Shown: in pieces, positions 1 through 11,768 of the stretch
Position numbering within the stretch: the stretch's first letter is position 1
How the letters are laid out: each line of letters starts with the position of its first letter
Source: Notospermus geniculatus
Taxonomy: Eukaryota; Nemertea; Pilidiophora; Heteronemertea; Lineidae
Length of the DNA: 64,000 nt
Reading direction: 5' to 3'
Assembly: GCA_002633025.1 (NCBI GenBank)
Contig: NMRB01002367.1
Location: 38,468-102,467 of the forward strand
Position numbers and translations under genes: made by a program
The notes under the pieces: generated by a model
What the model was told of the DNA's origin: nothing
What the model saw: the letters and a program-made list of their open reading frames with translations, nothing else
The model's database searches: none

Positions 1-250
1 CTCACCCAGTAGGTCTAACACGATATCTATCTCTATTCATAAATGATTATTAACCCCTTCCCACCCAAATGAGTCCAGAAATAGGTCTGATAGGATACAA
101 CATCATGATTCACGAATTAACCCCTTCCCACCCAGTGGGTGCAATACGACATCTAGGCCTATCTCCATTCACCGAGAGATATTGACCCCCTTCCTACCCA
201 AGTGGTCTAATATTAAGATACCCGTTTCGATTCACAAAGTGACCCCTTTC
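1..250. repeat. degenerate minisatellite, about 66-bp period
   Basis: Four diverged copies share the anchor AACCCCTTCCCACCCA, seen near 52, 118, 184 and (weakest) 239. The copies differ by substitutions and small indels. The window starts inside the array, so it may extend to the left. Confidence 0.7.
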
Positions 251-2029
251 CGCTGATTTCAGCGAGGAATGATGTATTTGCTTGTGAACCATTAAAAAAG
301 GTGACACTGTTGTATCTCGTTTCGCCTGTCTCAACCTCTTGAGTTGGCAGGTCATAGTCAGCTGAGCGCAAGGCCCATGGGCCTCTTGTTACAGTCTTTA
401 GACGGGTACCACGGAGACACACTGTATATGGCCTTCCGATGACGTCATGACGTTAGCCAACTGTACATACACACACAAATATGCCAGTCGCAAAAACGAA
501 CCCACAAACTCATCGACTTTTAGATAACTTAAAGCCTCACTCTATTGAATTTTACGATATCTTCAAAGTGTTAGGAGAATGCAGGTATAGCTCTCATAGC
601 CTCTTGAAGGACCCCAAAATACTTGCCTGAAACGTACTTCAAAGAATCAAGCCCTAGTTTTCAACACACATTGAAAAAAATGAAGGCTGACCTCTAATGT
701 ATTCAGATAGAGCATAGTACATTTTACACTACACTAACGTCGGAGGACGTAAGTACTTTCTGAATTCAATACAGTGAGGCTTTAAAACATGCCAATTCGC
801 TCATCAGGCGATCAAATGATTGTTTAATCCCTACTTTATCAATTGATGTCGCTGGCACGGCGTACTTTTTCTCAGAAAGATGGAAATAATAGCGATGAAG
901 TGGACCGACACAAACATGACAAAACCTCTCCCAGAAAGTTGACAATTTGCCGTAGACATGACTGGGAAAGACGGCTATTTCTTAACTTTTGTAAACATTT
1001 CCTCCACTGTTTTATATGAAGATGGAAATGCTGAAAACATCAACCTCGTTCCCAGGGCTTAACACTTTCGCTACCGGATTTATTTGAAAAGTGTAGGCCT
1101 ACATTGTACATCATGAATTTCGCGTGTGTTGACAAAAAGGCGCCTAGCTCCGCGAAATTGCAGCCAAAACTGGCGCCAAGCCACTCATTCTGGAGGCAAC
1201 GAAATGGGCCACGACCTCATATAGGTTTGCTTGTTCCAAAATATCTGTGAGAGGAACAGGCCAGAGCCAAAGATGCAAGTTGTGACGAAATAGTCACATT
1301 CCGCCTACGTTTTCGAAAGGTTGCCAATCTTTAAACGTCTATATATCGATAACCGTTGCTCGTACGCATCCGAAAATTTGTCGTTTGACAAGACTACTTT
1401 TTTCTCCTCTTTCTTTTGGCGCCAGTCGCGTCGTCGTAGCTGCTTCCGTTCCGGACATATGGCCATTTTGTCGCAACTGGTCAGATTTGCTCTCTGGAGT
1501 CAGTCAATCTGGACCCCTGGACAAACGTTAAAATGCAATTTTAGCCAAGTTTCATCGAACAGAACAACGTCGCGTATTGAGGGAGGGGTAGTCTCGCGTT
1601 AAAAAAAACATGCATAGCAGACATCAATCGGTCCACTGGTTACGTTTCTAGGTCAATTTGAATGTGCGAGGGTGTGTGGCACAGGCCACTCTCGCAAAAA
1701 TGCGAGAACGGCAGCCTGAGGGTTAACGTTGGCTTGTTAAGCCCGGGCTTCAAAACCGAATACCTCGGCTGTGATTGGCTTGGAATGTACATATCGGTCT
1801 GACGTCATACTCAGGAATTGGATTGAAATATGGTTTATTTTATTTTATTTTTTTCATATCATAGCAAACATTATTCTTTCTGATGACAGACACAAATGTT
1901 CACAATACAGTTTAATGAAAATATATTTTTTACAATCATTACTGTAACCGAGGTTGAAATAAGCATTGGGGACGAGGTGCCAAGAATCTTGGAAGTGAAT
2001 CCAGGGTCTAATGACCGAAAGCCGAAAAT
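251..2029. other. no gene seen
   Basis: No exon, RNA gene or transposon ORF can be supported here. Short open frames lack splice signals and recognisable motifs. A T-rich run lies near 1830-1855. Positions 362-394 hold a short segment around AGGCCCATGGGCCTCTT that recurs at 13600-13634, so it is probably part of a dispersed repeat. Confidence 0.5.
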
Positions 2030-2164
2030 GACCTCGTCCCAAGGCAAAAGCAGAAGAAGTTGCGAGTTAGATCCTGGGGACGAGGTTGCTGAACACTGAC
2101 CTCGTCCCAAGGCAAAAGCAGAAGAAGTTGCGAGCTAGATCCTGGGGACGAACTTGCTGAACAC
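2030..2164. repeat. 68-bp tandem duplication, two copies
   Basis: Unit 1 starts at 2030 and unit 2 at 2098, both with GACCTCGTCCCAAGGCAAAA. They run in parallel to GAACAC with only a few differences. The near identity implies a recent duplication. The stretch 2165-2910 that follows has a G run at about 2702-2710 and no gene that I can support. Confidence 0.85.
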
Positions 2165-2910
2165 ATGCAGCTTGTTACCACAAAACAAAACCTACACATT
2201 TCCAAGACGGCCGCCCTTTCTGGGGGGCCAAAGGGATTAACAGTGGGGAGTGAAAAATTTGGTGTCTTCAAATCATATCAACATGAGTATCAAATTAATG
2301 TCTCACTGAGTACAACGACATGGCATGGGTTTCAGGCCCCAAAATGTACACTGCAACCCTTGAGGGGGTCAAAAAGGGCCACAAATCCTTCCCACAAGTT
2401 CCACGGGGGCTCCAGGTAGATGAAAGTAATATATTTCAACATTGCCTTCATAGAGCTCCAAAATGTTACCCATGATGACCCCCTTTGGGTGACAGTTTTC
2501 TTGATCTCCCCAAAAGGATCCAAATTCTGGATATTGAAAACTGTTACCCAACAAAGGGTATCATCAGCAGCTGTTAAAATTTCTTTATCCATAGTATAGG
2601 CTACTTGCAAACATGTTTGTATACCGCTGTCTAACGCTTCACTTCATGTTTTCTTCGCCATCTCCGCCAAAAGATCAAATTCATAGAACAAAATTTCGTG
2701 TGGGGGGGGGATTCGCTTGTTCTTCTCGTGGCATTTGTCCAAGTTATCGGGGTACCGCAAGGCGTAATTTATTCAGGAAGCGCCATGAAAACATAACAGC
2801 TGCGGCAAAATATCATGATTGTATCAAATAGTATTTATTCCGCGGCCTTTCAGGTGTCTCGTCATATTAACAATCGTTTCCAACTTGGCAACAGAGTAAA
2901 ATTCGGAAAT

Positions 2911-3115
2911 ATGAATCTTCTGGTGGTGTTTTCGTTGGTCCTTCTGATTTTGGCGTGTGTCCATTCGGAATCAGCCACATCAGAGGAGAGTCAGCTTTCT
3001 GATTTCGTTGAAAGGGTCAGCCGGTTTGTCAACCGTGATGATTTGGAAAGACTGAAGCGTGCTTTCCTCCACGGTCACCATTATCGTAAAATCCCAGCCG
3101 CCGTCTTTCGAAAAA
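2911..3115 (+). CDS. candidate first exon of a small secreted protein
   Basis: The ATG at 2911 opens a frame starting MNLLVVFSLVLLILACVHSE, a typical signal peptide: a short n-region, a hydrophobic core of about 14 residues, and a plausible cleavage site after the Cys-Val-His-Ser stretch. About 48 charged residues follow, rich in Arg, Glu and His, with amphipathic helical spacing (FVERVSRFVNRDDLERLKRA). A consensus donor (GTAAGT) follows position 3115 and leaves phase 1. I chose this Met, not the upstream in-frame one at 2815, because the signal peptide starts here. The downstream exons are uncertain; see 3811-4062. I do not recognise the family. It could be a peptide precursor or a chance frame. 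Confidence 0.4.
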
Positions 3116-3455
3116 GTAAGTACATTAGGGACACACACCGCATGAGCTACTGCAAAATCTTGTCCGCAGTCAGGTGTACTTCACTGCGGACAGAAATTAG
3201 GTCATCCAGGTGTGCTGTGTGTATTTATATATCGTGGTATGCAGGGCTGGCCTAATACATTAGTTTCGCAGTAGCTCACGCGGACTGTGCCCCTTATGAC
3301 TTCCTTTCTTCGTATTCTCTCGGTCCAGGAGAGAGCATCATAATTCTACATCAGGCCGCCAATAATTATACATGTGTTCAGAAGCTCATGTGTCGACCAC
3401 TAACACATTTCGGGAAGCACTTGGGATGAGCCTTCTGAGGACCAAGGAACTTTAA

Positions 3456-3586
3456 GGCTGCAATCACATAGAACTACAGGCTACACGGACACGCCGGTTA
3501 ACAATGGTTTCACGGTCACGAGCCCTTTTTGAAGCCATTTTTAACCGGCGTATCCCTGTGGCGTGCAGCTCTATGTGGTTGCAGCC
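3456..3586. mobile_element. 131-bp MITE, TAA target-site duplication
   Basis: An inverted-repeat element with ends GGCTGCAATCACATAGA and its near complement TCTATGTGGTTGCAGCC. It is flanked by TAA at 3453-3455 and 3587-3589. A 3-bp TWA duplication with short TIRs is the PIF/Harbinger pattern. It has no coding capacity and would lie in intron 1 of the candidate secreted-protein gene. Confidence 0.75.
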
Positions 3587-3810
3587 TAAGGGTACGCAAA
3601 TTCTTTGTCAACCTGATAGTGAACAAAACACGTTTCCTTAAATGGAAAAATAGTTTAGGCACTCTTTAAGAGCTTCGTGAATAAGTCCCAGATACCTTAT
3701 TTATAAAGCCCCCCGTATCTTTACATGTAGGACTGCGTAAACTATTTTCCATTTCGCGGGGAACCTATTTTTTACTATCATGCCGACAAAGGATTTGCGT
3801 AAAGTTACAG

Positions 3811-4062
3811 AGCTTGTGAGGTCCCACATGGCGGATTTCTTTGACTTGCTTTTCGGACATGGTTGCGACGTGCTTTCAGACCTCTATTCCTTCCTCGAGG
3901 TCCAGAAGACCGTGTTATTGTATCTCCGGTACATCTGTATGCACCAGCTGATATACGATATGTGTCAACTTTGGAAATTTTTATACCTAAATCTTTACTC
4001 ATACACATGTAGAACTAAAATGTATTTAATTTTCCAGACCCCGGCGTCGTGGGGTGAGACCG
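3811..4062 (+). CDS. possible downstream exons of the 2911 gene
   Basis: An acceptor (GTTACAG) ends at 3810. The frame that opens in phase 1, matching the donor at 3115, encodes a Leu/Phe/Asp-rich segment (SHMADFFDLLFGHGCDVLSD) up to about 3930. No strong donor closes it. A second acceptor (TTTTCCAG, ending 4037) and donor (CCG/GTGAGT, 4062) would bound a 25-bp microexon. The phase match is encouraging, but the boundaries are guesses and no family is recognised. Confidence 0.22.
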
Positions 4063-4358
4063 GTGAGTTTATCAGGTGGGTGCCATCTAAAAAATCGCTG
4101 AAAACGCTGTATCACCAAAGTTACTAACCAAGAACTGATTTATAGTTGTTTTCTTGATAACGAGTATATTATAATTGACGGTGGCACTTTAAGTTCGACC
4201 GCTAACTCCTCCGTGGTTTCTAATCGAAATGGCACCATTTTCACAGGGAATGTTGAGAATGACATGGGGGTGGTCCTTAAGTGGGTGCCATCACATTTTT
4301 TTACCCCTTAGCGAATAAAATGCATGAAGAATCTTCCAATGATTTACAGTGCCCAGTG

Positions 4359-4434
4359 GCCTGGTTCCGTCGGCCACCGTTTAGATGGCGCTGCGTATGC
4401 AACGCCATCTAAACGGTGGCCGACGGAACCAGGC
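4359..4434. repeat. perfect 32-bp inverted repeat with 12-nt loop
   Basis: Arm 4359-4390 (starting GCCTGGTTCCGTCGGCCACC) is exactly complementary to 4403-4434 across the loop 4391-4402. There is no mismatch in 32 bp. This may be a very young mini-foldback or a structured transcript. No clear target-site duplication is visible. Confidence 0.9.
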
Positions 4435-4742
4435 TGCAATGCCCACCAATATGTTCTTCAACCATGCTGGGCGATTAGAAAAGAGGAGCTTCAACTCATT
4501 AAAACTGCTGCCATCTGCTTCCCATAAGCCTAGATTATTGCCCAAGGAGTTGGCCCCCTCCAAACATATTCCCGCCACACAGACGCCCACCAAAATGCCA
4601 TCCTCTGGCCACATGCATCCTGTGAATATGTGCTCGCCACGGGTACCATGCTAGTAACGAGTATAATCCTTGGACGGCTGGATTATATATTTGTAAATGA
4701 CAGGCGGTTAGCGCTTCGAAAGCCCATGTGTGTTGAACCACT

Positions 4743-5050
4743 CACAGAAAAAAAATCAACTCGAGTGGAGACTCAAAGTCTCACTTTAGGGACAAAATGG
4801 TTCGAAATACTTTTTGACTCAAAATGAAACAGAAAATATTTCGGCCCGAGACAATGACACCTCGTTCCGAGAGAAAATATTTGGGGTTGAGATACTGACA
4901 GTCTCGATCTGAGAGAAAATATTTTAGGCCGAGATGTCATTGTCTCGCGCCGAAATATTTTCTGTTCCGTTTTGAGCCAAAAAGTGTTTCGAACCATTTT
5001 GTCCCTAAAGTGAGACTCTGAGTCTCCACTCGAGTAATTTTTTTTCTGTG
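4743..5050. mobile_element. foldback MITE, about 308 bp
   Basis: The terminal arms of roughly 95 bp begin CACAGAAAAAAAAT and pair with ATTTTTTTTCTGTG at the right end. The arms carry GGAGACTC, CTTTAGGGACAAAATGG and their complements. Internal GAGAGAAAATATTT motifs are repeated. No coding capacity. Confidence 0.8.
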
Positions 5051-5355
5051 CTGTTTCGAACAATCAACTACACGTCTAATGTTTGATTATTATTTTTCAG
5101 CATCGCTGCAACTGGTGCGGAGAAAAATGAGAAATGTTGATTTTCATGTCAAAGCATTTCATTTTATTCAACAATAAAAGTAAGATAAATTAAAGTAGAT
5201 CCACACTTGCGTTTTCTTCTTCATGCCCCGATTATAGAATCAAAATTTGCTGATACATGCCAGTGTGGTCCGAGTTCAGCGACTCAATTGTTAGTTTGGT
5301 TGTTAGCGGTATTTGTTTCCAAGTTGGATCCTCGTGCCACTAAAATTGTGTGATA

Positions 5356-5576
5356 AAGTCTGGCAACATCTAACTTTGACCCAATGGAATGCGGAAGTTA
5401 GGAAATTTATAGTTGGATTTTCCACGGACCTTTTATCACACGCGGCTATTGAATAGCCAGTGGACTATAGGGGAACGCCCACAAATGATCGACAAGCATG
5501 ATTAAAAAGCGCAAAGCTCTGCCACATTACATGACTTCCGCATTCCATTGGGTCGAAGTTAGATGTTGCCAGACTT
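5356..5576. mobile_element. 221-bp mariner-type MITE
   Basis: Arms 5356-5398 and 5534-5576 are complementary over about 43 bp, starting AAGTCTGGCAACATCTAACT, with one or two mismatches. TA dinucleotides flank both ends (5354-5355, 5577-5578), as expected for Tc1/mariner insertions. Non-coding inside. Confidence 0.8.
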
Positions 5577-7045
5577 TAGCAAAATGCCTCTTGAGGCCAT
5601 TTAAGAATAGGTAGGCATACACTATATTCATCATCGTTATCAATTCAACGTGGACGAAAGAGGTTATTCCTAATGAAATTGTCCATGGACCATGTGCTCA
5701 CCTGTGGGCGAATATACCTGAAGAACAGATGACAATTGTGGTTTTGGTGTTAGCCAGCTAGTGGCTACGCCAAGAATCGAATTTGGCCGAAACTTGGTGT
5801 CAATGTCATCTGACGGGCTAGGTCAGGAGTAAATTTTCTCTACACGTCCTGTACACCGAATTTACATTAAATTCGAATGATTTGAATTCTTTTTATTTGC
5901 TATTTTCTCCCACAATGTAAATATCACATTCGAAATCGGGCCATATAGGTTTTAAGGAATCTGGAAAACAAGGATCCCCAAGGAACCCTACGGAAATAAC
6001 GCAAATGATATGAGAAAACGAGAATCCGCCATTTTGCGATACACGTTCAAAATATGCACCATGGGGATAAGATTTCAGTCTGCAGGAGCACTTTTGGTTT
6101 TTCACCAGCAGGAGGGATGTCACATTGATTGGCCTACTAGTAGGCTATAACGTGCATTCAAGTGTACACATAGGTATGAGAAGAGGCATGAACTGCAGAC
6201 CGGATTCCGTAGGGGTCCAAAGGCCGGTAACACCACTAGATGGCACTCACTGGGCTCCAGCCAATCATCACGCTTTCTCACTTGAAAATTCCGCGAAACT
6301 AAAGCGAAATGAGAAGTGCCATGTGAAGTGCTGCCACCACGCGGTCTTCACGAGTGTTAATCCCTAAAAGAACCAGACGCGAAGTGTGACTTACCGAAGG
6401 GGTGAGCATAACCTACCCCAAATCATATCTTGATAGTCCACATTCACATGTTACAGGGTGTTTTTATTACGCACTACCAGCTTGTCCCATGGTCCCACTG
6501 TACAGTTTTTCCCTGACCTAGGGGAATATTTGTACGAACTTTAAAAAACAGGGGTATTTGAATTTCCCCCTCAGCACCTTAACATGCTCAGTGAATATCA
6601 TTGATGATGTCACCATTGTATGCTGTGGAGATTTGTGCTTCTTGCAGGGAGGGAATTGAAAGAACAGCCAATTCACTGCTTATCACATGTGCAGAGGGGG
6701 CCTACAGCTCATCTTTACGCTGCTGTTTTCATGCTTTGGGCTTTACAACTAGGCCTAGGCCAATTTAATCAGGTAGGTGCAACTAACTGTATTCATGAGA
6801 CTGAGTGAATCTCATGATCTGAAAGACTAGCATCGACTAGGCTACCCACTACTTACTACCAGCTGACTTAGCAGGCTTGTAGCTTAAGGTGTACACCTAA
6901 GCCTACAACAAATTACAAGGACGAAGTTGAAGTCGAAGGTCAGCTGGTCAAGGAAGGGCCTGCCTGCCTGCCAGCAACTTGGCTACTTGATGCTAGGCCT
7001 ACTGCAGTAGTATTGTCGAATCAAGTACTGGAATCATGTAGGCCC
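5577..7045. other. no gene seen
   Basis: Several open frames of 60-80 codons occur, but none has a recognisable domain, signal peptide or paired splice sites. I see nothing else in this stretch. Confidence 0.45.
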
Positions 7046-7049
7046 TACT

Positions 7050-7218
7050 GGAATCGTCAATTTTCAATATAAATGCTGGTGTAAGACCTCTGGGGTGTTG
7101 CACGTTTTCAATGTTAATTCTGGTTTAACATCTCTGAGTGTTGCACGATTTTAATGTCAATTCTGGTGTAGTACATGTCTGAGTGTTGCATGTTTTCAGT
7201 GTTAATTCTGGTGTAACA
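7050..7218. repeat. about 44-bp tandem repeat, roughly four copies
   Basis: TGTTGCACG or TGTTGCATG starts at 7096, 7139 and 7184 (spacing 43 and 45), preceded by a partial copy. Each unit contains AATGTTAATTCTGGTGTAAC. The array ends exactly where the EnSpm-like element's left end begins, so the element seems to have inserted in it or to have expanded it. Confidence 0.75.
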
Positions 7219-7329
7219 TCCCAGGACGAATATCTGGTCCAGATTCTGTTCGGAATCTTTCACCGGATCCGAACCGGATTCCAGCCGGATTCGGTTCAGA
7301 TTCTGATCAAAAATCTGATTCGGATATGG

Positions 7330-7600
7330 CCCCTGAATCCGGTTGGAATCCGGATAGGAATCTTGTTCAGTTTCTGAATGGAATCTTGGTAAGAATCCAG
7401 GCCAGATTCCGAATGGAATCTGAACAAGAATCCAGGTGGGTTTCTGATTGGAATCTGCACCTGAATCCAAGTGGGTTTCTGATTAGAATCTGGAGAGGAA
7501 TCCAGGTGAGATTCTGATTAGGATCTGGACGGTAATCCAGGTGGGTTTCCGATTAGAATCTGGACAGGATTGCAGGTATGTTTTGAAATGGGATCCGTAT
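7330..7600. repeat. 35-bp minisatellite within the left TIR
   Basis: The motif CCAGGTGGGTTTCTGATTAG and variants start at 7432, 7467, 7502, 7537 and 7572, an exact 35-bp period. Each unit also contains GGAATCTGG. Outward of 7432 the units are more degenerate (GAATCTTG, CCGGATTC). Arrays like this match the subterminal transposase-binding repeats of EnSpm elements. Confidence 0.85.
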
Positions 7601-8723
7601 GTAGATTTCGGATCAGTTCGTGAGGATCGGGTATGAATAAAAGCATTGTAAAATGATAACCTTGGAAAGATAACCTGGGTATTGTAGGAGGGTTTGCCAC
7701 GGTTTGCAAGTTTTTGCTGACATGGCCCATCCATCAGTAGAAAAAGGACCTCTGTTCCTGGAGATCTTAGTTAGTTTAGGAATGAGTCTCGTCAAGCTAG
7801 AATGTGGCTCTGAATCATAGTCGTGTGTGGAAAACGCAATAGTACTAGTATTCCGCGATAATGACATCATCACCAATGTCTGTCCGACATTCATGCCTGG
7901 CACACCTGGACGCTGCGTAAATAATACGATGACGCCGACCGCAATGCGATTTGTGTGAAGTCTGATGCCATGAGTCCGACATCCGGTCGTCTGTCTTCAC
8001 GTCACGGCAATACTGTGCTAAAACAATATTTACGTCATGGAATGCTATTCAGACATGAAGCTCAGCTGGACAGACAATTCAAAAACGCGACATGAATCCA
8101 CAAAGAATTTCATTTTCACTCAAGACATTTCAACCACAGAAAAACTATTAAAAAACAAGACAATATCGGGAGTTTAACAGTTATTATTAAACAAACAGTA
8201 GATTATTTCTTTACAACAGGTGTAAAACAGTTGCCACCATAATACAGTCTCATTATGAAAACCCCTAATCGGCATTTCTGATCATGTCCTCACGAAGTTG
8301 TCGCAGCTCTCCGTACTTTATTCTCGGCATCAAAACAGGTTTGCTGGTGGACCCACAAGGCTGTGTAGTTAATTGTCCAGTTTGGCAATTATGTGATTGT
8401 AGGCATTAGGTATGAAAAGTCCAGAATCTCTGTTGGGGCTAGGTTGGTGTCGTTTGATTTGGATGTTTTCTCTGAATTTCCTGTTAATTGTGGGTCCACC
8501 ACCAAACCTTTGGACGTTTGTTTAAAAACTAATGCTTATAAAAACGGTCCACGAGCAAACCTTCGGACGTTTGTCTAATGCTTATAAATTTCCTCAATGT
8601 TTATTTCCACCTATTTAAAATGTCACTCAAAGAATAGTCATTTACTCAATTTTAAGGAGATGAGACTAATCGGATGTTTGCATGTAGGCCATATAAATTG
8701 CGTCTCATGCCCTGACCATTATA

Positions 8724-9152
8724 GTGATTTCGCGCTCAACGCATAGTAGACATCCGAAAAGAAAAAGATTGGACCCTGATGTCCTATTCTCGCCAGTGGA
8801 TCCCTATGCAGATATAACATTATTGGATTCTGCTCTTTCGATTTTGGCATATTCGTTCCGCTACAAGACGTCGAAGGCACAGACCGAAGACTTGCTTCAG
8901 TTGATTAAACTGCATCTTAGGACTGATAATATCCTTCCGAATTCGTATGATCGACTGCGTGAAATTTTGATTCCAAGTGCGTGCGGGACAGGCAAGGATT
9001 ATTTATATTGCAGCAAATGTATAAACGTGTGTGTGTTGAAAATACCGATTCAGTGAGCTCGTGCCCGACCAGCAACTGTACGGGCCTTGAACAGGATTTG
9101 AACATGTTCAGACTACTCTCCATTACGTCACAGCTAAGGAAGATAATCGAAG
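8724..9152 (+). pseudogene. N-terminal exon of transposase-family gene, one dinucleotide frameshift
   Basis: The frame encodes a basic start (HPKRKRLDP), a helical segment (LLDSALSILAYSFRYKTSKA, then LLQLIKLHL), and a Cys pair (YCSKC). The second Cys pair (CPTSNC) and RLLSITSQLRKIIE continue in another frame. The break lies in a GTGTGTGT run at about 9026-9034; a 2-nt indel explains it. The helix, then a zinc ribbon of two CxxC-type pairs, then 'Q-L-R-K' is the layout of the N-terminus of large invertebrate transposase-domain proteins. A good donor (GAAG/GTAAGT) follows 9152. The true start is unclear because no ATG is in frame; an upstream exon or acceptor near 8740 is possible. Confidence 0.55.
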
Positions 9153-9699
9153 GTAAGTCATTTAAGACATTCATTTCTTAAGTAAATTGCCCTGGACAAG
9201 CCCATTCATTTCTTTATCGTGTCGTATTATTGTTACTGATGTGAACTCAACTAGGCCTTCGTTACGACCAAAAAACACGTCCGAGTCATGTAGATCGTTA
9301 GAATGTAGGCCTATCTTTTGGAGCATGCCATATTTTGGATCTAGCACTAATCATTCAAAATCCCCTCGCCAGATCATTGCAGCCTAAAATTAACAGGGCG
9401 TTGATACATTGAACAACTTCCCTTACTTTACTCCTTTATTCATTTCACATTGCAATATCAGACTTCATTTTCTTACTGATGCAGGCAGCAGGGACAAACA
9501 TGCACTGTGCTCTTTGATACCCTGCAGTTGCAGATGGCAAAGAGTGAAATGAAATGTTCATTTTGAAGGTGTGGGCCAAGCTAAGGAGAATCAGTGGGGA
9601 TAACTAATTGCTGGTACCATGGACACGAAAGGTGTGAAAATGACTATCACTGGCTAGGCCTCTGTGTGGGGCCTTTAACCTAAGTTGTATACCGATGAT

Positions 9700-9885
9700 T
9701 GAAAAACCTATATTTTACCGTAAAAGCTTGGTTTTATTGAAAACAACCAGATTTTATTATAAAAATATAAGTTTTATGACAAAAACTAGCTAGGGTTTTA
9801 GGAGAAAAACTTAGTTTTTGTCCGAAAACCTATATTTTATCCACAAAAACTAAGTTTTCTAAGCATAAAACTAGGTTTTAGAGCA
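9700..9885. repeat. AT-rich degenerate repeat
   Basis: About seven imperfect units of the type AAAACTAGGTTTTA or AAAACCTATATTTTA occur in both orientations. It lies within the presumed deleted middle of the EnSpm-like gene. Confidence 0.6.
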
Positions 9886-9893
9886 GACATATA

Positions 9894-10020
9894 GGGCCAT
9901 ATTCATAAAGGGTGTTTAAGACTTAGACGCGTGTAACTTCACCAAATGCACACACTTCCACCATGCATTTGACGAAGTTACACGCGTCTTAGTCTTAAAC
10001 ACCCTTTATGAATTTGGCCC
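9894..10020. mobile_element. 127-bp hairpin MITE, ATA duplication
   Basis: The arms of about 50 bp begin GGGCCATATTCATAAAGGGT and end ACCCTTTATGAATTTGGCCC. They are flanked by ATA at 9891-9893 and 10021-10023. The terminal sequence resembles the 656-bp element at 61532-62187, which also has ATA duplications. It is nested inside the EnSpm-like element. Confidence 0.8.
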
Positions 10021-10870
10021 ATAGTTTTTTTTAATAAGTGGACAATCCGCTTGCCATAGGCGTGAGGGTCAGTTTCGCTTTTAAGTCGAGAAAACAGAGA
10101 ACGTGCCTGTGTTTGCCAACGTCATGCCTGACTTGTTCTTGTCCTGACCAGTACGATTTTGTAAATGATGCCAATTAAAGCTAGGCCTACTGTGGTCTGT
10201 CGTTGAAAACTAAAACTCACAAGTGATGTGTGACCCTGACCAGGCCTTTCATACATGTACATGTAACTTGGCGTGGATCGTGTTTATTCACTAATTCACG
10301 TGTTTGGCATGTTGGCCGCGGTGGCCGGAGAAGTCGCATATTATTATCTAAGCTGGCCCATTCGCAGCAACACTGCATAGATATCCACGTTCACTGACAT
10401 CCTATCAGTAGTTTGTCGAAGTTTCAATGAAATTGGCCAATGCAGTAAGCTAAAGGCAAAATAACTTTAACAACTTTTTCGGTCATCAAAAACATCTTTT
10501 TCTCCCCCAACATGGCCAATCACACTGTCCAATGTATGTTCAACTTAACTTGACCAAACTGAATCAAACAAACCATTTGGCAGGCTACATAAATATAATA
10601 TCTTTTTGTGATGAATTAACGAATCCCCTGTTTTTGTAATCCCTTATTGAGCGGATTTATATTTAGACATGTTACTATGAATATGGATAATTAGCCCCTA
10701 TTTGTTCGAGGGAATTTTGGCGCGAAGGCCAGCATTGATGTTATTGATTCAAAACAAAGCTGCCTTTTTGACTCACTCTCCGCCATCCACATGCTGTTTA
10801 ACAGCTTTGTCTAAATAAGTCAATTGGTCTCTTGAATTCCCTGTGTTTTGTGCGTTTACCCATAGTATAG

Positions 10871-11768
10871 NGACCACTATGGACTCATTCATCATTCCCA
10901 TACGAGGCCAAACTTTCACAGCTGAAAGACCATGTACATGGGACTAGATCAGTCATCAAACAGGTAAAGCCGACGATTCTTTTTCGAAAAGTCCTTCCAC
11001 TGAAAAAATGCTGTTTACATTCACTTAGACTGAAATACATGGTAATCAACTTCCCCGGCACTTCCAGGTAATGACATCGATAAGCCTTCAGAAAGAGGTG
11101 GAGGAGACCTCCTACTTGGCTGTTTCTGAGAGAGTGACACAATTTGTTAATTCCATGCAAGGAGCGAAGAACAGGTACACGTACGTGCTTTTCATGTTGA
11201 TAATAGAACGGCTGATCACCGCCTGGAATTACAGACTACAACTCATTATCAATTTTACCTTAATAAAGTAAAATTAAATTTTTGGTATTGCAGGAACACA
11301 TCTAGCACACATGAGGGACCAGTGGTTAAGTCGTCCACACTATCACGCGATGGAAAGGAGATATTTGGGAGAATGGTCAACAGGGGAGACACGTACCACG
11401 GGGATACGTACAAACGGAAGGGGACAACAAACAGCTACACTGTGGGATTTCAGGAGGAAAGTGGGGTGGGATACGGGAAGATCTTGCACTTTGAGAGGGA
11501 CAAGTCTGGGACTACACATGCAGTGATTCAAAAATATGAAACCATAAGCAGGTCACCTTGTGATGATGCGCCAGTTAACAATTGCAAACTCTTGGAATTG
11601 GAATTTGTGGAAAACAGATGGGTGGGTAGGCATTTCATTTCACTTGGAGAGGTTCAAAAAATATGTAAGATAAACGCAGAAGACATTATTTTCAAATGTG
11701 TTGTCGTTGAAACGAAGGTCAATGAACGATTTGCAGTACAGTATTTCCCGGAAATTGGTGTGTACTGA
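10871..11768 (+). CDS. C-terminal exons of the transposase-family gene
   Basis: Three exons agree in phase. Exon 10871-10963 (acceptor TATAG, donor CAG/GTAAAG, phase 0) encodes PLWTHSSFPYEAKLSQLKDH then VHGTRSVIKQ, the conserved 'GPLWTHS-F-E...LK..VHGT' block of the family. Its first codon contains the N at 10871. Exon 11068-11175 (acceptor TTCCAG) ends in phase 2 at AACAG/GTACAC. Exon 11294-11768 (acceptor TTGCAG) reads on to a TGA at 11766-11768. It includes GYGKILHF and, near the end, FISLGEVQKICKI...FAVQYF, typical of the C-terminal beta-rich region. There are no stops in this part, so it may still be spliced and translated. It has no catalytic residues itself. Confidence 0.65.
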
